From positions 1-5,760 of the forward strand of contig CAKTTM010000125.1 of NCBI GenBank assembly GCA_934615145.1: 5,760 nucleotides of DNA, in the 5' to 3' direction. This document shows positions 1 through 5,760 of the stretch, piece by piece. Every line of letters starts with the position of its first letter. Positions within the stretch are counted from its first letter, which is position 1. A model generated the notes under the pieces. The model did not search any database. It saw only the letters and a list, made by a program, of their open reading frames with translations, and was not told where the DNA came from. Both the position numbers and the translations under genes were made by a program. Origin of the DNA: an uncultured Clostridia bacterium. GTDB lineage: Bacteria > Bacillota > Clostridia > Christensenellales > Aristaeellaceae.

Positions 1-504
1 GCCGCGATCCACCTCGATCAGGTGGCCTTTGGACAAGATGCCCAGGCTGTGGTAGATGCGGCTCATGAGGCGGGCGATCATGGTCTTGCCGGTGCCGGGG
101 TTGCCGGAGAAAACCATGTGCAGGCTCAGCTCCTCGACCTTGAGCTCATGCTCGCGGCGCAGCTGGTTGATCCTGACCATGTTGATCAGGCCCTCGACCT
201 CTTTCTTGATCAGGTCAAGGCCAATCAACTGATTGAGCTCCGCCTTCAGCGCCTCGATGTCCTCCTTGGGCCGGGCTTCTTCTTTTTTCGCAGGCTCGGC
301 GGCCTTCTCTTGTTTCTTTAGCGGCGCGTCCAGGCTTGGCACCTCCGGGTAGCCGGGCGGGGGTGTCAGCTCCGGCAGGTCTTCAATATCCTTGCGCAGG
401 CCCCACAGGTCGTCGCCGATGCCGCGCAGGTTTTGCTGGGTCATCTCGCGGATGATCTGATTCTGCAGCCTGAGTATCTCTTCCTTGCGGGTCCTGTCGT
501 CCAT
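1..504 (-). CDS. CbxX/CfxQ (SpoVK-like) AAA+ ATPase, N-terminal part, cut by window edge
   Basis: The reverse strand reads open from an ATG at 504 to the window edge, giving 168 residues of a longer protein. Residues 1-45 are charged and probably helical. Residues 46-80 form a Pro/Lys/Glu/Ala-rich linker. From about residue 83 the text matches the start of the CbxX/CfxQ AAA family: a segment like '[14 protein letters not shown]' (90-103), then the Walker A motif GNPGTGKT at 134-141, then 'GHLIEVDRG' (160-168), where the module before Walker B begins. Walker B, sensor and arginine-finger parts lie outside the window. Family members are hexameric ATPases that remodel protein partners (CbbX acts on Rubisco; SpoVK is a sporulation protein). 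The partner here is unknown, and no Rubisco gene is visible. The start is supported by GGAGGG at 513-518, 8 bases upstream, and by a promoter at 541-570. The gene diverges from the acyltransferase gene. Confidence 0.88.
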   Translation of the reverse strand, partial: MDDRTRKEEILRLQNQIIREMTQQNLRGIGDDLWGLRKDIEDLPELTPPPGYPEVPSLDAPLKKQEKAAEPAKKEEARPKEDIEALKAELNQLIGLDLIKKEVEGLINMVRINQLRREHELKVEELSLHMVFSGNPGTGKTMIARLMSRIYHSLGILSKGHLIEVDRG

Positions 505-540
505 CTGCCTTGCCCTCCACTATGCTCAGTCTCTTCCCTT

Positions 541-570
541 ATTATACTATCATCGGCCGCCTGATTTCAA
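541..570 (-). promoter_or_regulatory. Sigma-A-type promoter of the AAA ATPase gene
   Basis: On the reverse strand a TTGAAA box (complement of 565-570) is followed by an 18-base spacer and a perfect TATAAT (complement of 541-546). Transcription would start near 534, leaving a leader of about 30 bases that holds the GGAGGG ribosome binding site. This fits a housekeeping sigma factor with five of six bases matching in the -35 box. I see no clear operator beside it. Confidence 0.72.
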
Positions 571-599
571 CGCGCGGGGCGGTGCGCGGCTTGTGACGA

Positions 600-610
600 T
601 GTGCTATAAT
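600..610 (+). promoter_or_regulatory. Extended -10 promoter of the acyltransferase-symporter unit
   Basis: Positions 600-610 read TGTGCTATAAT, a full match to the TRTGnTATAAT extended -10 element known from Bacillus-type promoters. No good -35 hexamer sits 16-18 bases upstream (around 581-588 the sequence is GC-rich), which is normal for extended -10 promoters. Transcription would start near 617, giving a leader of about 30 bases before the ATG at 648. It is back to back with the ATPase promoter, about 30 bases away between their nearest elements. Confidence 0.7.
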
Positions 611-632
611 GCCTTTGGAATACTGGACACAA

Positions 633-640
633 AAGGAAGG
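633..640 (+). promoter_or_regulatory. Ribosome binding site fixing the acyltransferase start at 648
   Basis: AAGGAAGG lies 7 bases before the ATG at 648. The earlier in-frame ATG at 609 overlaps the TATAAT box, lies upstream of the expected transcription start and has no such site. The start at 648 is therefore the better choice. Confidence 0.75.
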
Positions 641-647
641 TTTGTTC

Positions 648-1820
648 ATGGCGAGCATCGGGCGGCACAGACGGGCCTATCGTTTCGGCCACTGGGTATT
701 GGGCTATCCCTTTCAGTGGCTGTTTCGCTTTGCCTGCGAGCCGCTGCCGCCATTGCCCGAGCCCTGCATCGTGCTGGCTAACCACAGCATGGAGATGGAC
801 TTCCCCCTGCTGATGCGCGCCTTTCCCAGGCTGATGCACTTTGTGGCGGGGGAGAACATATTCCGCAACCCGGTGCTCAACTGGCTGCTGCGGGTGCTAC
901 ATGGCCCCATCACCATCTCAAAGGCCGGCACCGACGCCAAGGCGCTGCTTGAGATGCTGCGCCGCCTGCGCGATGGGCAGAGCATCTGCCTCTTCCCCGA
1001 GGGCAATACCTGCTATGACGGCGTAACAGGGCCCATCCCCAAGGGCACCGCCGGCCTGGTGCGGGCCAGCCGCGCGCATTTGATTACCTACCGGGTGCAT
1101 GGCGGCTACCTGAGCCGGCCGCGCTGGGGCTATGGCATCCGGCGGGGCAAGACCTGGGGCCGCCTGCAGGGCATCTACAGCCCCGAGCAGCTGCGCGCCA
1201 TGAGCGATGAGGAAGTCAGCGCCTTGATCGCGCGCGACTTGCAGGTCGATGCCTTTCAGGATCAGGCGCCCGAGCGCATCCGCTACTTAAGCCGACGCAG
1301 CGCCCAGGGGCTGGAGCACGCGGTCTACTGGTGCCCCCAGTGCCGGCAGATAGGGCAAATGAAAGGCGAGGGCCAGCATCTGCGCTGCGGCGGCTGTCAG
1401 TTAACTGTCCGTCTGCATGAGGACGGCTTCTTTGAGCCGGGCGCGCCCTTTGCCCAGCTGCGCGACTGGTCACTGGCCCAGCGCGCGGCGCTGGCAAACA
1501 TGGCGCAAAACGACGCGCCGCTGCGGCTGGCCGACCCTGGGCAGCGGCTGTGGCGCGTGATGGACGACCACAGCACTAGGCTGATCGCCCAGGGAGAGTT
1601 TGCCATGACGACGGATGGCATCCGCATTGGCGACTTCAGGCTGGCGCTACCCGACACCGCAGGCTTTGCCATCTTCCGCCGCAACCGCCTGCTGATCTCC
1701 GACCGCCAGGGCCGGCATTTCCAGCTGGACAGCATACGCGGACAGAACATGCTCAAATACAGAGACCTCTTGGAAATACTCACTGTCAAGGAGGCTGACC
1801 ATGGATTACTCAAGCGCTAA
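648..1820 (+). CDS. PlsC-type lysophospholipid acyltransferase with C-terminal zinc ribbon
   Basis: This 390-residue protein begins with a glycerolipid acyltransferase domain. The catalytic H-x4-D motif is H46 to D51 (NHSMEMD); 'GPITISK' at 86-92 stands where acceptor-binding motif II is expected; and FPEG at 116-119 is motif III. Such enzymes transfer an acyl chain to lysophosphatidic acid or a similar lysolipid at the inner face of the membrane. I see no strong transmembrane helix, only a hydrophobic, aromatic stretch at about 13-30. After the domain (to about 165) comes a charged helical region (178-226). Then follows a putative zinc ribbon with CxxC at 229-232 and a second CxxC at 247-250, and a tail of about 140 residues of unclear fold. 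Plain PlsC proteins are usually about 200-250 residues, so roughly the last 160 are extra. The exact lipid substrate cannot be told. The gene is first in a unit with the symporter, which it overlaps by 20 bases. Confidence 0.88.
   Translation: MASIGRHRRAYRFGHWVLGYPFQWLFRFACEPLPPLPEPCIVLANHSMEMDFPLLMRAFPRLMHFVAGENIFRNPVLNWLLRVLHGPITISKAGTDAKALLEMLRRLRDGQSICLFPEGNTCYDGVTGPIPKGTAGLVRASRAHLITYRVHGGYLSRPRWGYGIRRGKTWGRLQGIYSPEQLRAMSDEEVSALIARDLQVDAFQDQAPERIRYLSRRSAQGLEHAVYWCPQCRQIGQMKGEGQHLRCGGCQLTVRLHEDGFFEPGAPFAQLRDWSLAQRAALANMAQNDAPLRLADPGQRLWRVMDDHSTRLIAQGEFAMTTDGIRIGDFRLALPDTAGFAIFRRNRLLISDRQGRHFQLDSIRGQNMLKYRDLLEILTVKEADHGLLKR
1332..1397 (+). other. Putative zinc-ribbon segment inside the acyltransferase
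   Basis: Residues 229-250 hold two CxxC knuckles (CPQC and CGGC) 14 residues apart, followed by a beta-like stretch (LTVRLHEDGFFE). This is the usual layout of a four-cysteine zinc ribbon. Zinc binding is inferred from spacing only. Confidence 0.65.
1788..1794 (+). promoter_or_regulatory. Strong ribosome binding site of the symporter, inside the acyltransferase gene
   Basis: AAGGAGG, a near-perfect anti-16S match, lies 6 bases before the ATG at 1801 and within the last codons of the upstream gene. It sets the symporter start and lets ribosomes finishing the first gene re-initiate on the second. Confidence 0.8.
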
Positions 1821-3195
1821 TACAGGCCTTTGGGGCATCTTTGTCTACCTGGGCGTCATCGCGGCACTGCTGCTGCTGGGCAATGTGCTCAACCGCAAGG
1901 TGCGCTGGGTGCGCCAGAGCCTGCTGCCGGTATCGGCGCTGGCCGGCTTCATATTGCTGATCATCCGCAACACCGGCGTGTTCCGGGTGCCCACCGAGGT
2001 GCTGGACATGATCACCTACCACGGCATCGCGCTGGGCTTTATCGCCTTGTCGCTGCGCACCGTCAAGGACAGCCGCGGCGGCAGCTATGCCTTCAAGTCT
2101 GGCGCCCTGATCGTCTCCACCTACCTGATGCAGGCGCTGGTGGGGCTGCTCATCAGCGCGCTGTTGGCCTATGCCTTCATGCCGCAGATGTTCAAGGCGG
2201 CGGGCATCCTGCTGCCCATGGCCTACGGCCAGGGCCCCGGCCAGGCCAACAATGTGGGCAGCACCTATGAGGCCCTGGGCTTCATCGGCGGGCGCAGCTT
2301 TGGCCTGTCGCTGGCGGCGGCGGGCTATCTGTCCGCCTGCCTGGTGGGCCTGTGGTACACCCGCCACCTGGTCAAGAAAAAGGGCTATGTCATCAAGGAC
2401 AGCGCCTTTGTCTCCGGCTCCATCACCATGGACCGCTTTGAGGATGAGGGTGAGGTGCCGATATCGGAGTCGGTAGACCGCCTGTCCACCCAGGTGGCGC
2501 TGGTGCTGGTGACCTATCTGATCACCTACCTGGTCACCAGGGGTCTCAGCGAACTTCTGACGGCGGCGGCGCCGGGCCTTGCCCGCACGCTGACGCCACT
2601 GCTCTGGGGCTTTAACTTCATCACGGGCTCGGCGGTGGCCATGGCCGTCAGCGGCGTGCTCAAAAAATTGCGCCAGAGCGGCCTGATGACCCGGCAGTAT
2701 CAGAACAACTACCTGCTCAACCGCATCTCCGGCCTGGCGTTCGACCTGATGATCGTGGCGGGCATCGCCTCCATCGACTTCGGCGATCTGCAGGGCCTGT
2801 GGACGCCCTTCCTGCTGATGGCAGCGCTGGGCGCCATCACCACCTATTACTTTGTCAAATGGCTGTGCTACAGCCTCACCCCCGGCTTCCGCGAGGAGAG
2901 CTTTGTGGCGATGTATGGCATGCTGACGGGCACCATCTCCAGCGGCATCCTGCTGCTGCGCCAGATCGACCCGGAACTGAAAACACCAGCTGCGGATCAG
3001 CTGGTGGTGGGCAGCGGCACGGGCATACTCTTTGGGGCGCCGATGCTGATATTGATTGGATTCGCGCCGCAGAGCGATCTGATGCTCTGGGTGACCATAT
3101 TGCTCTGCGCGCTGTACATGGCGCTGCTGCTGGCCTTTATCTTAGGCCAACTGGATCGCAAGAAGAAGGCGCCGGAGGCCTCAAGTCAACAGTAA
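1801..3195 (+). CDS. GltS-like sodium:glutamate symporter family (ESS) membrane protein
   Basis: This 464-residue, very hydrophobic protein has about ten or more membrane helices in two halves. A charged loop at about 188-228 (KKK, then DRFEDEGE) separates them. The first half carries a glycine-rich hairpin-like motif GQGPGQANNVG at 143-153, placed as the GGHGTAA-type motif of GltS, and is followed by a 'FGLSLAAAGYL...G' helix as in that family. The second half has the matching GMLTGT at 373-378 and then 'LLLRQIDPELKTPAA', as I recall from clostridial homologues. GltS itself is about 400 residues and takes up glutamate with Na+. The substrate of this divergent, longer member is not certain. 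The start at 1801 is fixed by AAGGAGG at 1788-1794. Its first 20 bases overlap the acyltransferase gene, so it is probably co-transcribed and translationally coupled. Its last 15 bases overlap the convergent antiporter gene. Confidence 0.8.
   Translation: MDYSSANTGLWGIFVYLGVIAALLLLGNVLNRKVRWVRQSLLPVSALAGFILLIIRNTGVFRVPTEVLDMITYHGIALGFIALSLRTVKDSRGGSYAFKSGALIVSTYLMQALVGLLISALLAYAFMPQMFKAAGILLPMAYGQGPGQANNVGSTYEALGFIGGRSFGLSLAAAGYLSACLVGLWYTRHLVKKKGYVIKDSAFVSGSITMDRFEDEGEVPISESVDRLSTQVALVLVTYLITYLVTRGLSELLTAAAPGLARTLTPLLWGFNFITGSAVAMAVSGVLKKLRQSGLMTRQYQNNYLLNRISGLAFDLMIVAGIASIDFGDLQGLWTPFLLMAALGAITTYYFVKWLCYSLTPGFREESFVAMYGMLTGTISSGILLLRQIDPELKTPAADQLVVGSGTGILFGAPMLILIGFAPQSDLMLWVTILLCALYMALLLAFILGQLDRKKKAPEASSQQ
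3181..3195. other. Tail-to-tail overlap of the symporter and antiporter genes
   Basis: The plus-strand TAA (3193-3195) and the minus-strand TGA (complement of 3181-3183) lie inside each other's coding sequence, giving a 15-base convergent overlap. There is no space for a dedicated intrinsic terminator, and I see no GC hairpin with a T run on either strand here. Confidence 0.9.
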
Positions 3196-5301
3196 ATAGG
3201 CCAGCAATATCACCAGCCCGATGCCAAAGAGTATCAGGCTGAAGCTCAGTGTGCGCGCCAGGCGCCGCAGGTTGTCCTGCGCGGCGTCCCAGGCGGCGGC
3301 AAAGGCGAATACATAGTGATGCGGCTCGCGCTGCGGCATGCCAAACAGGCTGCGCAGGCCGCCGGTCACGCGATCCCAGAAGCGGCCCAGCCAGGCGGTC
3401 AGGCGGTTGCCTGCGGGCACAAAGCCGGCGCCAGGGCGGCTGCGGCGCAGGAGGGTACCAACCAGCCACAGCGTCAGGCCGTCCACCAGGCTCTCCAGGA
3501 AGCGCGATATCAGGGTGGCCACCGCGCCCAGCGCCTTAGCCAGATGCTCCACCGCGTCCATCGCGCGGGCCAGGCCTGTGCCCAGGGTGACGGTGAGCTT
3601 CAGCAGCGGGCGGTAGACCGCCTCCTCCAGATCCAGCCACTGGGGCCAGCGGTTGACATAGTGGGGGAGGCCCTGGGCGTCATGTGCGATCAGCCAGCGG
3701 CGCACCACGAACAGATAGGTGAGGATGCCCACCACCCAGGACTTGGCGCCGCCCACGACATTGACCATGGCCAGGTAGTGCACCTCGTGCGCCGGCGGAT
3801 GCGCCAGCAGGAAGGGCAGTGCCTTCAAGGCCAGGGGATCCATGCTGAGATTGGGCCAGAGGCCGATCAGGAAGAGAAGCAGCGCGCTGCCGCCCAGGGC
3901 GACGGCGGCCATGGGCTTCATGCTGCGGCCCATCTGCTCGTACTCGGCTTGGCGGGTGGGGTGCTTTTCGATGAAGATGGCGACGAAGAGCTTGATCATA
4001 TAGGCCATGGTGATGCCGCCGGAGATGATGAAGACCCACTCCGCCGCGATGTACCAGAAGGCGGATTGGCTCAAGTGCTGCAGGTGGACGATGTACTCCA
4101 CAATGGCCTCGTGCAGCAGTGTCTTTGAGGCGTAGCCGCTGAACAAGGGCAGGCCGCTGATGGAGGCCGCGCCCACCAGGAAGCAGGCCATCAGGCCCCA
4201 CTTGCCCCGGCCAAAGCCGCGGATGTCGTTGAGGGCCAGCTGATGCAGGTTGATATAGACCACGCCCGCCGCCATGAAGAGCACCAATTTGATCAGGCTG
4301 TGGTTGAGCATGTGCAGCACCGTGCCCATGGCGGCCAGCGCGTTGTGCTCGCTCAACAGGCCCTGCATGCCAATGCCCACCAATATGAAGCCTATCTGGC
4401 TCATCGAGCTGCAGGCCAGGGTGCGCTTGAGATCAGTGGAGAACAGCGCCAGCAGCGCGCCCAGCAGCATGTTGATCAGCCCTACCACCAGCAGTAGATT
4501 GCCCCAAAGCAGGTCGCCAAAGAAGAGGCGGCTGGAGATGACCAGGATGCCAAAGATGCCCACCTTGGTCAGCACGCCAGACAGCAGCGCGCTGGCAGGC
4601 GCGGGCGCCACCGGGTGCGCCTTGGGCAGCCAGACATGCAGGGGGAACATGCCCGCCTTGGCGCCAAAGCCGGCCAGTATCAGAGCGCCTGGCAGGTAGA
4701 GCTTTTCGCGCGGCAGGGCAGCGGACAGCTGGGCCAGCTGGTCAAAGTTGAGCCTGCCCAGCTCCTTGTGCAGCATCATCAGGCCCATCAGCATGGTCAT
4801 GCCGCCCAGGATGGCGATGGCCACATAGGTCTGCCCCGCGCGGCGGGCGCCTGGCGTCTCCTCGTGGATGACCCAGCAGTAGCTGGTAAAGGACAGGATT
4901 TCAAAGAAGAGGAAGGCCGTGATCAGGTCGTCCGACAGGAAGACGCCGACAGTGGCCCCCATGGTCAGCAGCGTGTACATGCAGTAGCGGCCCTGGCTGT
5001 GGCCGTGGGCCATGTACTGCGGCGTGAGTAACGAGGTCATCAGCCACATGAAGCTGGCCACCGCGGCATAGAGCGCGCGGAAACCATCGGCCTTCAGATG
5101 GATGCCGTAGCCAAGGGCACTCGGCATCGAGAAGGCCAGGGCCTGATCGCCACCCAGCAGGTATAGCCCTGCCGCCAATTCAATGGCTGTTACCGCGATC
5201 ATCAGCGCGTAGGCATGGCTCAGGCGCTTCTTGGCCAGCAGCATGCTCAGCGGCCCTGCGGCCAGGGGCAGCGCCACCATCAGGGGCAGTATCCATGTCA
5301 T
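3181..5301 (-). CDS. Proton-channel antiporter subunit (NuoL/HyfB/MrpD family), complete
   Basis: This multi-spanning protein has 706 residues from the ATG at 5301. The key charged residues of the complex I/Mrp antiporter fold are present: E134 in 'FLFFEILSFTSY' (helix 5 glutamate); K215 in 'GFGAKAGMFPLHVWLPKAH' (helix 7); K246 in 'LLSGVLTKVG' (helix 8); H330, H334 and K338 in 'HMLNHSLIK'; and K393 in 'GLPLFSGYASK' (helix 12). These carry protons across the half-channel, so the subunit looks active. About 15 helices end near residue 535. A mostly amphipathic segment (about 555-655) and a last membrane helix (about 686-704) follow, recalling the lateral helix and final helix of NuoL and HyfB. 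The family covers Mrp-type Na+/H+ antiporters, complex I and energy-converting hydrogenases; which complex this serves cannot be told here. It is the last gene of its unit, 16 bases after a paralogue. An alternative GTG start at 5307 would add two residues. Confidence 0.9.
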   Translation of the reverse strand: MTWILPLMVALPLAAGPLSMLLAKKRLSHAYALMIAVTAIELAAGLYLLGGDQALAFSMPSALGYGIHLKADGFRALYAAVASFMWLMTSLLTPQYMAHGHSQGRYCMYTLLTMGATVGVFLSDDLITAFLFFEILSFTSYCWVIHEETPGARRAGQTYVAIAILGGMTMLMGLMMLHKELGRLNFDQLAQLSAALPREKLYLPGALILAGFGAKAGMFPLHVWLPKAHPVAPAPASALLSGVLTKVGIFGILVISSRLFFGDLLWGNLLLVVGLINMLLGALLALFSTDLKRTLACSSMSQIGFILVGIGMQGLLSEHNALAAMGTVLHMLNHSLIKLVLFMAAGVVYINLHQLALNDIRGFGRGKWGLMACFLVGAASISGLPLFSGYASKTLLHEAIVEYIVHLQHLSQSAFWYIAAEWVFIISGGITMAYMIKLFVAIFIEKHPTRQAEYEQMGRSMKPMAAVALGGSALLLFLIGLWPNLSMDPLALKALPFLLAHPPAHEVHYLAMVNVVGGAKSWVVGILTYLFVVRRWLIAHDAQGLPHYVNRWPQWLDLEEAVYRPLLKLTVTLGTGLARAMDAVEHLAKALGAVATLISRFLESLVDGLTLWLVGTLLRRSRPGAGFVPAGNRLTAWLGRFWDRVTGGLRSLFGMPQREPHHYVFAFAAAWDAAQDNLRRLARTLSFSLILFGIGLVILLAYLLLT

Positions 5302-5310
5302 ATCCACAGC

Positions 5311-5316
5311 ACCTCC
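5311..5316 (-). promoter_or_regulatory. Ribosome binding site of the complete antiporter subunit
   Basis: On the reverse strand GGAGGT (within GGGGAGGT, 5311-5318) directly follows and shares a base with the TAG stop of the upstream gene. It is 9 bases before the ATG at 5301 but only 3 before the GTG at 5307. The spacing favours the ATG. The placement implies tight coupling of the two antiporter genes. Confidence 0.65.
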
Positions 5317-5317
5317 C

Positions 5318-5760
5318 CTACATCGCGCCCATGGCGACAGTGTTCAGCCAGCTGGATAGCGGGCTGCTGTAAAAGCTCAGGCCCAGTATCAATACCGACA
5401 GGAAGACCAGGCTGACGCGGAAGCTGTTCTCCACCCGGTCGATGGTCAGCGTTTCTGGCGGGCGTCCGGTATACATCAGCACCGAGGGCACCATCAGGTA
5501 GCCCGCCGTCAGCAGCGCGCCGATCAGCAGCGCCGCCAGGCCCAGCATCGGCAGCCAGCCACCCAGGCGCACGCCGGCCAGGGCCAGCGCCCACTTGCTG
5601 ATAAAGCCGATCAGCGGCGGTATGCCCGTCATCGCCAGGCTGCCCAGTGTAAAGATGGCGGCATAGAGGGGCAACTGCGCGTTGATGCCGCGCAATTGCT
5701 GCACATGGTTGACATGGGCGCGCTCTTTGAAGACGCCGGCCGTCATGAACAGCGTGATCT
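5318..5760 (-). CDS. Proton-channel antiporter subunit (NuoM/MrpD family), C-terminal part, cut by window edge
   Basis: About 147 residues are visible, ending in a TAG at 5318-5320. The reading frame is open through the right edge: upstream of the ATG at 5746 it continues as '...ITLFMTAGVFKERAH', the middle of a membrane helix, so that ATG is internal and the true start is outside. The visible part has 'GSLAMTGIPPLIGFISKW', the helix-12 signature of complex I/Mrp antiporter subunits, with its channel lysine at codon 5596-5594. It then has two or three more helices (about 5550-5470 and 5400-5340) and a short tail. The tail is short, as in MrpD and NuoM/NuoN-like proteins, unlike the long-tailed downstream paralogue. 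Two such genes in tandem suggest a multi-subunit Na+/H+ antiporter or a complex-I-like membrane arm continuing to the right. Which one it is cannot be decided from this fragment. Confidence 0.87.
   Translation of the reverse strand, partial: ITLFMTAGVFKERAHVNHVQQLRGINAQLPLYAAIFTLGSLAMTGIPPLIGFISKWALALAGVRLGGWLPMLGLAALLIGALLTAGYLMVPSVLMYTGRPPETLTIDRVENSFRVSLVFLSVLILGLSFYSSPLSSWLNTVAMGAM

Noticed and set aside
22..321. 99-codon plus-strand open frame at the left end
   Set aside because: It is antisense to the ATPase fragment whose Walker A motif is clear on the other strand.
591..610. TTGTGA at 591-596 as a -35 box for the rightward promoter
   Set aside because: It is only 8 bases from TATAAT, far too close for a -35 element; the extended -10 explains the promoter better.
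1397..1813. 138-codon minus-strand open frame inside the acyltransferase gene
   Set aside because: It has a Ser/Arg-rich shadow composition and is antisense to the C-terminal region, which continues in frame into a good stop and gene overlap.
1810..2367. 185-codon minus-strand open frame inside the symporter gene
   Set aside because: It is antisense to the symporter, with a low-complexity Gln/Ala/His composition and no family resemblance.
2471..3622. Repeated 12-mer CGGTAGACCGCC near 2471 and 3611
   Set aside because: There are only two copies, each explained by unrelated coding sequence on opposite strands; chance is enough in GC-rich DNA.
3316..4128. 270-codon plus-strand open frame inside the antiporter gene
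   Set aside because: It is fully antisense to a well-conserved membrane protein, its product is rich in Gln, His, Ala and Gly without any domain, and such frames are common opposite GC-rich genes.
3680..4201. 173-codon minus-strand open frame in a shifted frame within the antiporter gene
   Set aside because: It is an alternative-frame shadow (Arg/Pro/His-rich); the true frame carries all conserved channel residues without interruption, so it is not evidence of a frameshift.

Overview
The window carries five genes (three complete, two cut by its edges) in two divergent and then convergent blocks, packed with almost no spare DNA. The sequence is GC-rich. The ribosome binding sites are strong GGAGG-type, and one promoter has a TRTGnTATAAT-type extended -10 box, which is typical of Bacillota. 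Together with the AAA ATPase of the CbxX/SpoVK type, a zinc-ribbon-tailed PlsC and stacked proton-antiporter subunits, this suggests a high-GC member of the Clostridia or a related Bacillota lineage. That placement is inference from style and gene content; there is no marker gene here.

Layout: on the minus strand, 504 down to 1 is the N-terminal part of a CbxX/CfxQ (SpoVK-like) AAA+ ATPase. Positions 505-647 form a short divergent promoter region with a recognisable sigma-A-type promoter on each strand. On the plus strand, 648-1820 encodes a PlsC-type acyltransferase with an added zinc-ribbon C-terminal region. It overlaps by 20 bases a 464-residue membrane transporter of the GltS (ESS, sodium:glutamate symporter) family at 1801-3195, so the two look like one translationally coupled transcription unit. 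The transporter meets tail to tail, with a 15-base overlap, a minus-strand unit that enters from the right edge: the C-terminal part of one NuoL/NuoM/MrpD-type proton-channel subunit (5760-5318), followed 16 bases later by a complete second one of about 706 residues (5301-3181).

How they work together: the two minus-strand subunits are paralogous antiporter modules. They probably belong to a larger membrane complex (Mrp-type Na+/H+ antiporter, or the membrane arm of a complex-I-like or hydrogenase complex) whose other genes lie to the right of the window. The acyltransferase makes or remodels phospholipid and the symporter imports an anionic solute, probably glutamate; their pairing has no obvious shared pathway. 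The window reads mainly as ordinary chromosomal core and housekeeping DNA. I see no mobile element, CRISPR array, RNA gene or strong sign of an undescribed system. The points most worth a second look are the zinc-ribbon fusion, the overlapping convergent ends without a terminator, the long C-terminal tail of the antiporter subunit, and two start-codon decisions.
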